Assembly: GCA_019208055.1 (NCBI GenBank) | Contig: JAGXJF010002542.1 | Coordinates: 248,001-312,000 of the forward strand | Length of the DNA stretch: 64,000 bases | Source of the DNA: Stipa capillata | Lineage: Eukaryota; Streptophyta; Magnoliopsida; Poales; Poaceae | Direction of reading: 5' to 3' | Part shown: positions 21,965 through 34,424 of the stretch, in pieces | Layout: each line of letters starts with the position of its first letter | Numbering within the stretch: the stretch's first letter is position 1 | Notes under the pieces: generated by a model | The model's database searches: none | What the model saw: only the letters and a program-made list of their open reading frames with translations | What the model was told of the DNA's origin: nothing | Translations under genes and position numbers: made by a program

Positions 21965-22276
21965 GGGGGTGTTTGGTTGGGCTTTTCAGCAGCTTTTCAC
22001 TGGAAAAAGCTGCAGCCCAACCAAACGGCCAGTTTTTCAGCAGCTTTTGCCAACGGTAGCTGTGGGCTTTGTAGTGTAAATTCAGCTGTTTAGAAAAGCT
22101 GCCTTCTGCCAGCTTTTTGTAATGTGCTGAAGTTTCAGTGCTCATTTTTCAAAATACTGTAGATGGTTTGGATCAACCAAAAGCCATATGGTCACTTTCT
22201 CACAGCCACAGTAGCTTTTCCAAATAGCCAGCCAACAGCAGTTTTGTCAACAGCCACAGCCCAACCAAACAAGCCC
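21965..22276. mobile_element. Tourist-like MITE, copy 1 (312 bp, target duplication TAA)
   Basis: Terminal inverted repeats GGGGGTGTTTGGTTGGGCT and (inward, minus strand) GGGCTTGTTTGGTTGGGCT. Flanks are TAA on both sides (21962-21964 and 22277-22279). The interior is rich in agcttttcagcagc / gctgctgaaaagct. A second copy of exactly the same length lies inverted at 43955-44266. Confidence 0.88.
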
Positions 22277-22279
22277 TAA

Positions 22280-23254
22280 GTCAAATATCCTAGAATTTCA
22301 AACTTTAAAACGAAATCAAACTTCCAAAATCCAAGACCACGTTAGAGTGTGGAGGAGGCTGAACTCAGAGCTTGTTTGCGTAGACTTAGCTTGGCGCTAA
22401 ATATGCATATTCCAATAATCTCAGAAACCGACTGTCTTTAGATGCATCGTCTTCTCACTTCGCCATGGGTGGACAGGTCCTCGCTATGTGTCTTAAAGGA
22501 GGACATCGGAATTACGCAGTGCTTGATTGAGGGAATTCGGTGAAAGTTAATCTGGCTTTTAATGGTGTAGCTTATGCTATTACACAATTTTGTAATAGAA
22601 TGATGTGTGCTGGTGTGTTGTACGGCTCGGCTTCTTCCTGTGTGTCGAGATTTTCTTTCTAAATGCGACTGTTCTAAAAAAAATACCAAAGACTGCACAA
22701 TGTGGAATACAAAGAAGAAAAAAAAAGGTGGAATTTGTGTATGCACTCCCGTAAAGTAACTACTACTATTTGGTAAAGTTTTGCTTTGGATTGAGATGGC
22801 AAAATTGCTATAAAAAAGAGGGTCAAGAATCGGCTTCTAGATCTCACTAGGTCCATGGGCTATATTTATTTTCCTTGGCAAGTTGATATACTTTGGTAAC
22901 GTCCTCAAAGAATGGAATTCCTACTATTGCTGGAGGGAACAAACCTCCGCAAGCCCCGTGTGACCGAGTGGGCTGACCTCATAAGCATCTGCGAGCCGAC
23001 GCCAAGCGACTTGTTCCTCACTGGGGCTTCGAGTTGTTACCAGATGGAGGCTTCGAGTTGTTACCGAATGTCATAGGTGTTCAAACTCTAACCCATTCTT
23101 TTGCTCTGTTCTTTTTCTTTGTTCATTTTCCTTCTGTTTTGAGTTTTCTCTCTCCTTTTGTTTTGTTTCTCTCTTATTCTTTTTCCTTTTTTTTTCCTTT
23201 TGGTTTATTTTAGTTTTTCATGTTTGCATCGATACGTTTGGAGTTGTTTGGTAT
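22280..23254. other. Non-coding stretch
   Basis: No gene recognised. The region 23100-23250 is strongly pyrimidine-rich (runs of tctttt). Confidence 0.3.
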
Positions 23255-24321
23255 TTTTTTTTAAAGGGGACGCACCCCTGGTTCCATTTCATTGAAACGA
23301 AACCAAGTTACAGTAGAGGTCTCGGACTACAGCCATCTGCTGCCTCAGAAATGCAAAAAAGCAGGTACATGATAGATGCATAAGCAGAAAAACAGCGGGC
23401 CTAACAACTTTGTATCATAGCGAGCTAGCAAGCGAAGTCCTTATTCTACTTAACCAGTTGGTATTGTTGATGAGCTGCATCTGAAGGTAGCATCACCAAG
23501 CAATCCTCAACAAATCGCCCATTTTCTTGTCTAGCTTCAGGATGCACTGGTCGAACAACACTAAGTGAGAGGGTTTGCAGGCAGGTCTCCATTCTGCTCA
23601 TGAGATGTCACACCTCTCTGATATTCTTTCAATGTGAAATCGTTATGGAACCTCCAAAGGCACCATAAGGCAGCCGAACTAAAGATGTTCAGCACTGCAG
23701 ATTGTATCTTAGAAAGCCACCAACGGCCAATCGAAGCACAGTCAGAACCCAAAGTGCATGAATATAGTTGAGAAATGAAATCTCATATTCATTTACCTAT
23801 TACACAATCACAGAAAAGATGTTGTATAGTTTCATGATCAGAGCAGAATAGACATGAATTATCATCTACTGAACGTCTTTTTATCAAATTATCTCTAGTG
23901 AGCAGTTTGTTGTTGGCTAATGAGCAGACAAAATATGAATCCTGGAAGGTACATGTATTTGCCATAAAGCATGAGCGTATAAAGGTGGGATGCCCCCATA
24001 ATTGATCACATAATAAAATGAACTAGAGGTATAGACCCCTGAAGGATGTAAAGACCATATCAAGTTATCTTTGGAGTCACATAAACGAAAATTCTGAATA
24101 AGATGCCTAAGTTCAAGCCAACCATGCAGGGTGTTCTCATCCGCACATCTCTGAAAGGAGAGTTTAAGATCATGCCCATCCCAGACTTCAGAGATGTTAG
24201 CATGATGTTCATTATTTATCTCATATAATTTCCAAAAAAGAGTAGTAAGACTACGATGTCCAATCCGCACATCTTCCCAAAAATTGACATTCTTACCATT
24301 TCCAACATTCCATCTATATCT
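23255..24321 (-). pseudogene. Old LINE (A), 3' portion: zf-RVT and A-tail
   Basis: On the minus strand: YRWNVGNGKNVNFWEDVRIG, a long zf-RVT-type segment (LRHLIQNFRLCDSKDNLIWS, LWQIHVPSRIH) and a C-terminal piece (ALWCLWRFHNDFTLKEYQRG), ending in an A-run (plus-strand T run 23255-23262). It is the continuation of the LINE at 28669-33390, from which it is separated by a nested younger LINE. Frames are broken between 23917 and 23752. Confidence 0.82.
24307..24321. repeat. Target-site duplication of LINE B, left copy
   Basis: attccatctatatct, identical to 28669-28683. Confidence 0.92.
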
Positions 24322-24441
24322 TTTTTTGAAGGAACTGGCAGGAGCTCTGCCTTTTTCTTTATAAGGAAGAAAAGAGTTCACAACAACGGAACAAGAAGAA
24401 AACAAAAACCCGCCACAGGCCAAGAAGAGAAGGAGCTTAAA

Positions 24442-27400
24442 TTACACAATCAGAGGGGGAAACACGAACTCTGAAGAAGCTGCTAGAAAGGCTCGGCGCC
24501 AGGAGCTGATGCTATCTACTGCAAGGGAGACTACCTCATCCAGCAAACCCAATCTATGCTGAAAGAGCCTGCCATTTCTTTCCTTCCACAAGGACCACAT
24601 CCCATAAATCAGGATTCCAAATTGCTTTCGCTTCTCTTGTCTATCTAGCTGGGCGCCAATGGAGTGCCACCAAGATTGGAGAGAAACCTGCGTGCCATTT
24701 AAGAACCTAAGGGGGTCGTAGCCGTGTAGCACCGCCAGCCGTCGCCACACCTGCCGAGCAAAAGCGCAGCTTAAGGAAATGTGCAGCGCCGTTTCAGTAT
24801 GGATTCCGCAGAGCGGACAGGTTGTTCCGTTTGGCCAGCCTCTTGCTTGCAGCTTATCAGCCGTCAGGATTTTGTTTTGGAGCGTAAGCCAAGCATGAAT
24901 TTTGCATTTAGGTTCCGCGTGCGCCGTCCATAGATCGTTTGCGCTGATCGCTGGGAGGGTTCCCATGAACTGGATGTTATATGCTGATTTGGCGGAGTAT
25001 TGGTTTGAGCCTGTCCATCTCCATGAGATGGTGTCTTCGTTATGTATGTCTCGCGGAGTCTGCGCTATGAGATTCTAGAGCTTGACGAATTGTTGTACCT
25101 GTTGTTGAGTGCTAATTCGTCTCAGGGGTTTAAGCCATCTGTTGTCTGTCAGCTCGAAGGCCACCGTTTTGTTTTTCCTCCTGACGAGAGCGAATAGATC
25201 GGGCATTGCTTCCATCGGTGCAGCTCCATTTAGCCATTTAGAGGTCCAGAACTTGGCTTTGTCACCCCTTCCAACGGTGATCCGCGTAGATGCTGCAAAG
25301 AGAGCTCTGTCATTGCTGTCGCATGGAATGACTTGTCCTAGCCAAGGTCTCGGCTGAGAACACCATTCAAGCCACAGCCATCTAAGTCGCAGAGCCATTC
25401 CAAATCTGCTAATGTCCTTAATGCCCAGACCTCCGTTTTCTTTGGGGTGGCAAATCTGCCTCCAGTTGATCAGACAGTGGCCACCCGCGCAGTCTTCTTC
25501 ACCTCTCCAAAAGAAAGCTCTCATGATCTTTTCCGCTCTTTTGATCGCCCATTTTTGGATCTTGAATGCAGTGAGGAGGTAAACTAAGCAAGGAGAGAGA
25601 ACTGATTGAATGAGCGTCAGGCGGCCAACTCTGTTTATGAACCTGCTTTTCCAACCTGCTAGCTTTGTGGAGATCTTGTCGAAAACTGGTTGCAGGTCTA
25701 TTTTCCTAAGCTTGGACGTGTGCAACGGCAGTCCCAAGTAGGTACAAGGAAATTGCTTGAAATCTGCTGGGAACAACAGAGAAATCTGATGGAGGTCCGT
25801 GTTCTGGCAGCTGATGGGGAAGGCGTCACTTTTTTGAACGTTCGTGCGGAGCCCAGAGGCTGCACTAAAGATTTGCAGGCACTGCAACATAGCATTTATC
25901 TCGCCTGCATCCGGATTGGCGAAGATTGCTGTGTCATCCGCATAAAGAGATATTCTGAGCGCATCTGGAACACCTCTGATCGGCTTGATTAGGTTTGTTT
26001 CCAGAGCTTTCCGGAACAACATTTGAAGAGGCTCCATAGCTAGGATGAAGAGGAGAGGGGAGAGCGGGTTGCCCTGTCTAACACCTCTCCTGTGCCAGAT
26101 CCTATCGGTCTTTTCCCCATTGATTATTATTCTGGAGGAGGATGTGGCAAGCAGATTAGCCGTCCAGTTGCGCCATCTGTCTCCAAAACCCATCCGCGCT
26201 AAAATCTCTAACATAAATTCCCAACTCACTGAATCGAAAGCCTTCTGGATATCAAGCTTGAGGAAGAGGGCCGGCGTCTTGCTTCTGTGCAGGATTTGGA
26301 CTAAGTTTTGGGCGAAGAGGAAGTTATCTTGAATGCATCTTCCTCTGATGTATGCACTTTGCGTTGGAGAGATGAGCCTGTGTATCTCTGGAGCTAGCCG
26401 AGCTGCTAGAATCTTAGTCACAATCTTGCCGAAAGAGTGGACGAGACTTATCGGTCTATAGTCCTTCAAGGCTCTCGGCTGGGATTTCTTTGCAATGAGG
26501 ATTACATCTGCTTCATTCAAGAGATTGAGCCTCTCGGCCCGGAGGTCGAAGAACTGTCTAATGGACGAGGTTAGGTCTTCCTTGATTACGTGCCACAGCC
26601 TCTTGTAAAAACTATTTGTGAAACCGTCTGGTCCAGGAGCTTTTCCATCAGGAAGGCTGTGAATTGCATTCTGTATTTCTTGCTCCGTGACCTCTGCTTC
26701 AAGATGTGAGAGGTTCCTACTCTGTATCCCTAACGCGTCCCAATTAAGGGCAATGGTTCGCTGTTCTTTGTGGCCAAGGAATTCTGTGAAGTACTTCTCC
26801 GCTACTTTCATTTTTTCAGCTTGGTTATAGATCTCTTGTCCTTCAACTTCAAAGCAAGGAATTCGGTTCTTTCTGGTACGGCCATTGATCTTTAGGTGGA
26901 AATATTTAGTGTTGGCATCACCCTCCTTGATCCACAGCTCTCTGGATCTTTGTTTGGCTCTCGCTTTTTGAACTGCAGCAAGTCCCAAGAGTTTGTACTT
27001 CAGACACGATCTGAGAGCTTGTTCTAGGGCCGTCAGGGCTCTGTGCTCCTGTGCTTTATCCAGTTGCAAGATTACTTCTGAGGATATAGCGAATTGCATT
27101 TTAGTGTTCCCAATTAGGCTATTCCTCCAAGTGGCAAGCTTTTTGGACAAGCGGCCGAGCTTAGAGTGTAGGCGTCTGAACGCATCGGCCGAGTGCACCG
27201 GTTTGGACCAGCTATCCTGTATAACCTGGTAGACATCCGGGATCTTAAGCCACCAATCCTCAAATTTGAAAGTCCTCAGCTTGCAGGTTTTCTGATCTCC
27301 GAACAGCAGAAGCGGGCAATGGTCAGAGATCATGGACGATTGGGCTTGCAGGATGCATCCTTGGAAAGAGACATCCCATTCAGCTAAGCAAAGCATCTTG

Positions 27401-28011
27401 TCGATGTTGGACAACGTTGGGTTAGCCTGGCCGTTGGACCACGTGAAGTCTCTGCCGTGAAGCCTGAGCTCTCGGACATGCATGTTATCGATCGTCGTTC
27501 TGAATGCGCGGATGAGCCTCGTATTAATCTGGGAGTTATTTTTATCTGAGGCTTTAAGGATGAGGTTGAAATCTCCTGTGATTAACCATCTGTCACGCGT
27601 GGCCGGGGCAAGATGTCTGAGTTCCTGTAGAAAAAGGAGCTTGCTCTGTTCATCTTGAGGCCCATATACGCCTGTACATGACCAGCTGAGATCTGAGTCG
27701 AGGTGGTTTATCGTTGCTGTGAGAGAGTAGGATTTGAGTAAAGGCTCCGTGATGGTGAAGAGGCGTTCGGAGCAGGCGAGGACGATGCCCCCTCTGGAGC
27801 CAACGGCGGGCAGAGAGTAGTAGTTATTGAGGAACTCCGGGCCCAAAGTACCCGCTATTACATGGTCGTCGATTTGCTCCATCTTCGTTTCCTGTAAGCA
27901 AACTACGTTCGCCCTGTACTGTGATAATGCGAGTCTCACTGCGTCTTTGCGCGCATTACTGTTGAGGCCGCGCACGTTCCAGGACACCAATCTTACCTGC
28001 TGGGGCGACAT
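24442..28011 (-). pseudogene. LINE B ORF2: endonuclease, reverse transcriptase, zf-RVT; one nonsense codon
   Basis: From the Met at 28011 (MSPQQVRLVSWNVRGLN) the frame runs 1,189 codons with a single in-frame TAG at 25077-25075; the same frame then continues to the natural stop at 24442. Domains in order: apurinic endonuclease (WNVRGLN, VCLQETKM, TGVYGP, ITGDFNL, SDHCPLLLF), then reverse transcriptase. RT motifs are KAPGPDGF, DYRPISLVHS, LKLDIQKAFDSVSWEF, GVRQGNPLSPLLF, the catalytic SLYADDTAIF and TYLGLPLH. A zf-RVT domain follows (CPLCGIHTETALHISLSC). No RNase H domain is seen. The TAG sits in FVKL*NLIAQTP, where Trp (TGG) is common in this family. All catalytic motifs lie upstream of the stop. 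An upstream in-frame extension to 28248 is probably not translated. Confidence 0.92.
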
Positions 28012-28326
28012 GGAGAGACGGGCTGCGCACGTAAGAGTCTGTAAACAAAGGAGGGGAGCCGGACAAGCGGACTCCACTCTCCAGACGCCGCAGAGCTCAC
28101 TGGTAGCAACGAACAAACACAACGGGAAGTCATAGCGATAGTAGCGCATACATAACCGGGAGGCCGTGCCTGCAAAGCGGCCGGCGAAGATACACGCGAG
28201 CTCACGGGCGTCGCAACCTGGGGTTCCTGGGACAGAAGTTCCGGCCAACTTAGGGCCAATACAAAAGAGACAAGCGCGATGGACATGAGGAGATATATAG
28301 CTCCTGTACGACGGACACGAACAACT

Positions 28327-28668
28327 CTAAGCTGTAGCGCCTAGCGCGGCATTGACATCCAGTCTCCCCAGTGCTCCTGCGAGAGTGGCAAACGCTACCA
28401 TCGTGTCTTCTGTCAGCGGTTCTTTGAAGAGCTCTGTGTAGCGGGCGAAGTGGGAAGCAGCTGGGTCTTCTTCCTCTTGCAGGATGCCTAACTTCTTCAT
28501 AAGAAGAGCCCTTGCCTTTTCCATCATGGAAAAGCCGGCCGCATTGGGTCTTAACTTGCCTTTATTCATCTTGACTTTGCTATTGGCACATTCTTGCTCC
28601 AGCTGCTTTGATCTGCTTTGCTCTGCCAACTTAGCCTTGCTCCTTGTACATGGGACGTGTGGGATCAG
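28327..28668 (-). pseudogene. LINE B ORF1, C-terminal fragment
   Basis: About 113 codons ending at a TGA/TAG just upstream of ORF2; begins abruptly at the target duplication. Basic and Lys-rich early (RSKAKLAEQSRSK), then helical (MMEKARALLMKKLGILQEEE). The N-terminal RNA-binding part is lost by 5' truncation. ORF1 proteins of this clade bind the LINE RNA. Confidence 0.65.
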
Positions 28669-28683
28669 ATTCCATCTATATCT
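28669..28683. repeat. Target-site duplication of LINE B, right copy
   Basis: attccatctatatct, identical to 24307-24321. Confidence 0.92.
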
Positions 28684-31600
28684 CATTTTCACCACTTGGC
28701 AGCGCAGGTAAAACTTTCGAAAAAGGAGAGATTTGACAAGAAGAAGGGGAGAAAATGTTGGGGGAGTTATGATATTTGAAGTCTACAATTTTCCTCCAGA
28801 TCTAATCACCATCTATATGGTGCCTTTTAATCTAGGAACCTAAAAGACTGAGGTTAAAATCCCTCAAGTTATGAATACCTAAACCCCTATACTCTTTCTT
28901 TCTACACACCAACCTCCAATTAGCAAGGTGATATTTGTGTTAGTTCCCCATGTTATGTGAGAAAAAAATGAGACATTTGGGAGTTAATGGCATGCAAAGC
29001 CCATTTGGGAAACTTGATCATAGAGAGAATTTATGATGGAATGGAAGCTACATGATTTTAGTGAGACCAACTTTCCTCCATAGGATAACAACTTACCTCT
29101 CCAGCCAGCTATTCTCTTGATAACCTTATCTACTACTGGCTGAAGATCTTCTTTTCTATGATCAGAATAATACAAAGGAATGCCAGAGTATTTAACGGGC
29201 AAAGTCCCTAACTTGCTAAAAAAGGTTTGAGCAAGAGCTTTTGCAGACTCATCATCACATTAATAGTTATTAAGTCACTCTTGTATTAACTAATCTTCGT
29301 ACCAAAAATGCACTCAAAATAGGGCAAGATCCACTCGAGATTTCTAGCCACCTCTACATTGTTTTCAAGAAAAAGGATGGTGTCATCAGCGTACTGAAGC
29401 TAATTACACCCTGAAGAATGATTTGAGGTAATAGGCCTCAAATGATATTATGACAAGCAGCTTTTTCTAACATTTTTTTAAAGACATCTTCAACCAAATT
29501 AAACAAAAATGGGGAGAGAGGATCCACTTGTTTAAGGTCTTTACCAACTAGAAATTAACCATTGTTTTCATCATTAATGCGAATGCAAAAGGAACCATTC
29601 AGGAAAATATTTTTAATCTACATTCTCCATTCGGGTCCAAACCTTAGAGAAGTCAACATTTCATCAACAGATTCTCGACTAACTCTTATCATAAGCCCTT
29701 TCGTAATCACTTTAACGATAAGACCACTAGAGTTAGTTCTGTGTATCTCATGGAGGACTTCATGTGCAGAAACCACACTCTCTAGAATGAATCTGCCACT
29801 TAAAAAGGCTATTTGATTAGATGATATGTCTGTTACCCACATGAGTAAGCCTATTAGTAAGAGCTTTAGTAATAATCTTTAGGCGGCAATGTCCAAACTA
29901 ATAGGTCAAAACCTCTTCATCTCTTTGGCATTTGGCTCATTGCGAATAAGAGTAATTAAAGAGAAGTTTAATCTATGGACATCCAGCTATCCTTGTTCAA
30001 AAAAGCTGACACTCAGGCCATGAAATCACACTTAATGACAGGCCAACATGTTTGATAAAATAGAAAGAAAAACCATCTGGTCTAGGGGCACCATTAGCAT
30101 AGGAGCCAAAAATGGCTACTCTAATTTCTTCATCAAAAAAAGGTTTTTCCAGTTAGTCATTTTCCTCACGGAAACTAGATCACCTACTATCCCCCGAATA
30201 TATGTTTGGCTTGGGCTCAAACCCAAAGAACTTTTTATAAAACTTAGAAGCAATAGCTAGCATGTCCTTAGTGTTGTCCACAGGGCCATTGGGGCCTTTC
30301 CGTGTAGCTAACTGTTTCTTCCGTCGGCTCTGATTAACCACTGTATGGAAATACGCTGTATTTCGATCCCCTTGCTGAATAATCCCTAGATCTTTACCAG
30401 GCTTTGGTCTCCTCAGATTTCTAAATCTCCTCTAACTCCTTAGTTATCTGAGCCAACCTCAACTTGTCAGCTGTATCTAGTCTATTTGTTCAGAAAAGAC
30501 ACCAAGAATGTCAAATTCTTGCATCAGAGCTTGTTTATGTTTTCTCATGCCAGAATCTATGTTAGCACTCCAACCTCTCGGTTTCTTCCTAAGAAACCTA
30601 ATCTTATGTTGCCAAATGCCAATAGGAAGTGTGCAAGAACATGGAGCATTCCATATCCTTGTGAGAAAAGAAACACATTTTTCCTGCTCTAGCCACCATT
30701 TCTCAATACGGAATTTTTGTCAGATGTTATCCTCCTATTCCCAGTGTCAAGTAGGAGAGCTGCATCATCACTTCCTACCCTTGGAAAGTTTTAACAGTGG
30801 AAAGGGGGAAGTGGTGATCCTATTCTATTGATGCAAAGCATCTATCAGAGCAGCTAATACAAGAGCAGCCTAGTTATTATCCCATATAAAACACCTATTA
30901 TAAGGTCTATACTCTAGTAGACCCCATTTATTTATCCAATCATTAAACAAAAAATCCCATTGGGAATTAATATTACCAGTATTTTTATCTTGTTGGGACC
31001 TAATCAAGTTAAAATCACCACCTAAAAGGGTGGGTGAGAACTATGTTCCATGATATCATGTAGTTCAAGAATAAATTCTAACTTGAATTCAACATAGGCT
31101 AATCTATAAACTATTACCAGTTGATACACAAAGTCATCCTTTTTGTTTTGAACCACTATGACAACACAATACCTTTTCAAAGAAATCATCAAAATTACAA
31201 ACTCAGATGATCTAAAACCTACTAATATACCACTAGTGGCATTCTCAGCAGGCAAGTAATTCCAATCAAACTCTATGTTACTAGAAATATATCCAAGGAA
31301 AGCAGGAGAAATAATCTCCTTCTTAGTTTCTTGGAAACCCAGAAAATCAGACCCACAAACTGATTGAATGAAGTTAAAATCCCCAATCAACAACCAATTA
31401 TCATGACGAGGTATTTGCAAATGGTATAACCAATGCACAAAGTTATCGCTCTCAACTCCTTGACACAAACCGTAAATAGTGACAACAGTCCATGCCTCAG
31501 AATTGTGAGGGGAGATAAATCTGATGATGATCACTGAACGAGTGATTTCAATAAGATTTCTAGTGAAAACAACACTGCTTGAAAAGGACAAGGATGCCAC

Positions 31601-33390
31601 CAGAACGCCCCTCGGAAGGTGAATAAGCAAACTAATCAAATCATGGCAGGCATAAACTTCTGATATAAAGAATGATCAAAGCTTTTGTGTTTAGTCTCCT
31701 GTAGACAGATGATAGAGCACTAGCTGTCCTCCTCAATCTTCTTATAAATTGCACACATCTTTTCAGGTAAATTCATTCCTCCAATATTCCAGCATAAAAC
31801 CTTCCACTGCCTATTCAAATGATGTTGTCTATCCATCAACAAACACTGATATGTGAACAAGAACCAGATAGCATAGCATATCCAAGGAGTGAAAGCAGTA
31901 GAAAATGCAACATGCCATATAAGGGGTAACACACATGTCCAGAAAGAGATAGCAGTGCGTAGTTATGGGTACGATAGTCCACCAAATAAAATTGCACTGT
32001 AACACTAAATGAACACAAAGTATAGGACCAAAAAACCATCCTTTTTCCCCCCCAATACCATGGGCCTTATTCATCATCAGGAACATCTGTTGACTGGTCT
32101 TGTCCAGGAGTTGCCGTAAAGCTTCTCCATGGTGAGCTCCGCCGCCGGGATCTTGAGCCCTAGCCCAACTCTCTGAACGAGGTCAATTGGCATGTATGGC
32201 ACATCAGCATCATTTGGCTGGGCCTCTTGGCTTTGGACACCATCTGTTCCTTTCGGACTAGCAGTCCCTACAGGCCTCGATGAAGAGGGAGCCCGCTTAG
32301 CCGATGTGGCCTGCTTCCATGGGATGGGCTGGTCTTTCATCTCAACCAACCTGAATCCATCACGTTTGATAGTGTTACGGGTACAACGGTGCAGTGAAGA
32401 GTCACTAACTAACTAGGGTGGCAACCTTGTGAGTCCTACCGCGCTTCTTTGGAGTGAGCAGAGAATTCTGGGTTGTAAACTCAAGGCCCGCCAGCACAGG
32501 ATCAACAACATGGTCATCAAAGGTGAGGCTTCGCGCCACTCTACACCCCATCGGCTAGCTTTGCCATAGCTCCGCCTCGATGCGAACGTGATCAGGAACT
32601 AACTGGGAAACTCCTCCAAACACTGACTTTCATGTCCTCTTTGGCAGCGTAGTCGGTAACTGAGGGGAAGTAGGCATCAAAGGGATTCAACACCTATACT
32701 GACAAGATATCCGGCATTGAAAAGAGGGCTCCTAGAGCATCTGTGGTGGCATGGTCGTCGGCCCTAGGAAGGCCATTATCTGAAGCACGTTCTCATGTGC
32801 TGGTGCAGCCGATGGTGGCTAGAGAATCAACGGTGGCACATAGGGTACAATGGCTCATTGGCAACCACATGCAGAACTTTGATTTCCTGAACCTACTCTT
32901 GTCCCAGCCTCAGATGAGCCGAAGACATGGAACCATCAGACAGCTAAAGCGCGATGGTGGATCGGGCCATCAGTGGGTGCACCGGGACCATTGCCTGCTG
33001 TGTCAGAGTGAGTGGATGCACTGCCCACCCCTGATTTTCACCAGCATCCTCCTACGGCTCCCAGTTGCCCCAATCAAGATTGCTGCCTGGTGGCTCAAAG
33101 TTCGGGATGGGGTGCAGATTATCGTCCTGCGGCAGGGGGTCTTCATCACTTGGCAACACATTAGCAAAGTTGCTGTCCATTATGAAAACCAACATTGTCC
33201 AAGACACTCTGACTTCACCATATCGCTAAGAAATGTGGATAACCACATTACGTAGAACTAAGAGGGTACCCTCATGGTTGCACTTGATCAGCACTCGCGG
33301 CTAGAATACGTCATTATGAAACCAATGCAACAACTTCCCAAAGGTGGCCACTCCCCCACGAGATGTACTCCCGAACAACACTATATGCTG
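28669..33390 (-). pseudogene. Old LINE (A), 5' portion: ORF1, endonuclease and reverse transcriptase, heavily mutated
   Basis: Minus-strand pieces in order. ORF1 remnants at 33360-32080 (FGKLLHWFHNDVF, RYGEVRVSWTMLV, with stops). Endonuclease from 31800 (VLCWNIGGMN, then after a stop SIICLQETKHKSFD) to about 31020 (WLLIGDFNFIQS). Reverse transcriptase at 29842-29618 (QIAFLSGRFILESVVSAHEV), near 29400 (QYADDTILFLENNV) and 29202-28984 (YSGIPLYYSDHRKEDLQPV). Many frameshifts and stops. Together with 23255-24321 this is one element of about 5.8 kb, consistent with a nearly full-length grass LINE. Confidence 0.82.
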
Positions 33391-33695
33391 GTTTTACTAA
33401 AAGTTTCTAGCCAATAATGAAGCTTAACTCGTCACATATTCCACAAACTCATATTAATTATAATTATCAACCAAAATAGTTCAAAAAAACAAACTCCTAC
33501 ATCAATTTGCAAAGAATCACCTTAGACACAAGATTAGAGGTTTGGATTGCAGCTTTACCTGTGGATATGACAGATCGGACCAAAATTAGTTCGGCACCGG
33601 CCCCAAGCTGCCATCATGCCATCAAAAGGGGATTGTGCAAGAACACATTTCAACCCTTAAGGAGATGATGTCCACCCAATGTACAATAATTTGTT
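33391..33695. other. Non-coding spacer upstream of LINE A
   Basis: No frame or element recognised; may include the LINE A 5' UTR. Confidence 0.3.
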
Positions 33696-33699
33696 CTTG

Positions 33700-33975
33700 T
33701 TCCAAAAAGACTGTCCAAATATTTGAATTTTTTTGTCAACATGCCTCATGCTATAACGTGTATCCCTGTAAAATTTGGTATAAAAATATAATCATATACG
33801 TCCTATACAAAAACAATAAATTAGTGCAACTTGAATGGTAATTGCTGTACATGTTTGAAGTTGCATTGATTTATCTTTTTTGTGTAGGACGTATATGATC
33901 ATATTTTTGCATCAAAGTTTTTATGTGTAGATGTTACAGCATGGTGTGTCCATAAAAAGTTTTAAAAAGTTCATA
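33700..33975. mobile_element. Foldback (long inverted repeat) element, probably a MITE
   Basis: Arms of about 120 bp: catatacgtcctatacaaaaa around 33794-33815 is mirrored by gtgtaggacgtatatgatcat around 33882-33902. The match extends outward through ataaaaatataat / atatttttgcat and the acgtgtatccctg / gtgtagatgttac blocks. Only about 15-20 bp separate the arms. Exact ends and target duplication were not found. Confidence 0.6.
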
Positions 33976-33979
33976 ATTT

Positions 33980-34420
33980 TTGAAGTGAAAATTTTATATT
34001 TTGTGTATCAAATGGATCTCCATCTAAGATGGGAAGTGGATAAGGAGAGGAGAGACGGGTGTGGTGGAGGAAGGCAAGAGGAGAACGAACACATGATACC
34101 TATTGCTGGCTATTCATTAATGCACTTCCATCTAGGCCCTCACATCTAGAGCATGACTGGCCACGAAATATATATGCTAACAAAATCATTGTGACGTGGC
34201 GATGGAGGGAGGGCTCCCTCATGTGCACTCCTATAGGATCTAAATGTCTTTGTTTCTTTCCTTTTTTGCGAGTACTTGATACAACATGCAGGATCTCCCA
34301 GTTCTATCTGTCACAGCTCAATTGTTCTACCAACTATCGACCCACTGTCCACGAGAGAAGGAAAAGTCAACACCAGTTTTTTTTAAAAGCATAGTCAAAA
34401 ACCATTCAACTACTAACTTA
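33980..34420. other. Non-coding spacer
   Basis: No gene or element end recognised. Confidence 0.3.
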
Positions 34421-34424
34421 TTTT

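Larger units (their letters stand above)
24322..28668 (-). mobile_element. Young LINE (B), 5'-truncated in ORF1, nested in LINE A
   Basis: Bounded by a perfect 15-bp direct repeat attccatctatatct at 24307-24321 and 28669-28683. The 3' end (minus strand) carries a seven-base A run directly against the left copy. Contains the end of ORF1 and a nearly complete ORF2. The host LINE reading MRYRWN...VGNGKNV is continuous across the insertion point. Confidence 0.93.

Noticed and set aside
33635..33841. Small frames inside the foldback element
   Set aside because: AT-rich hairpin arms, no coding features.
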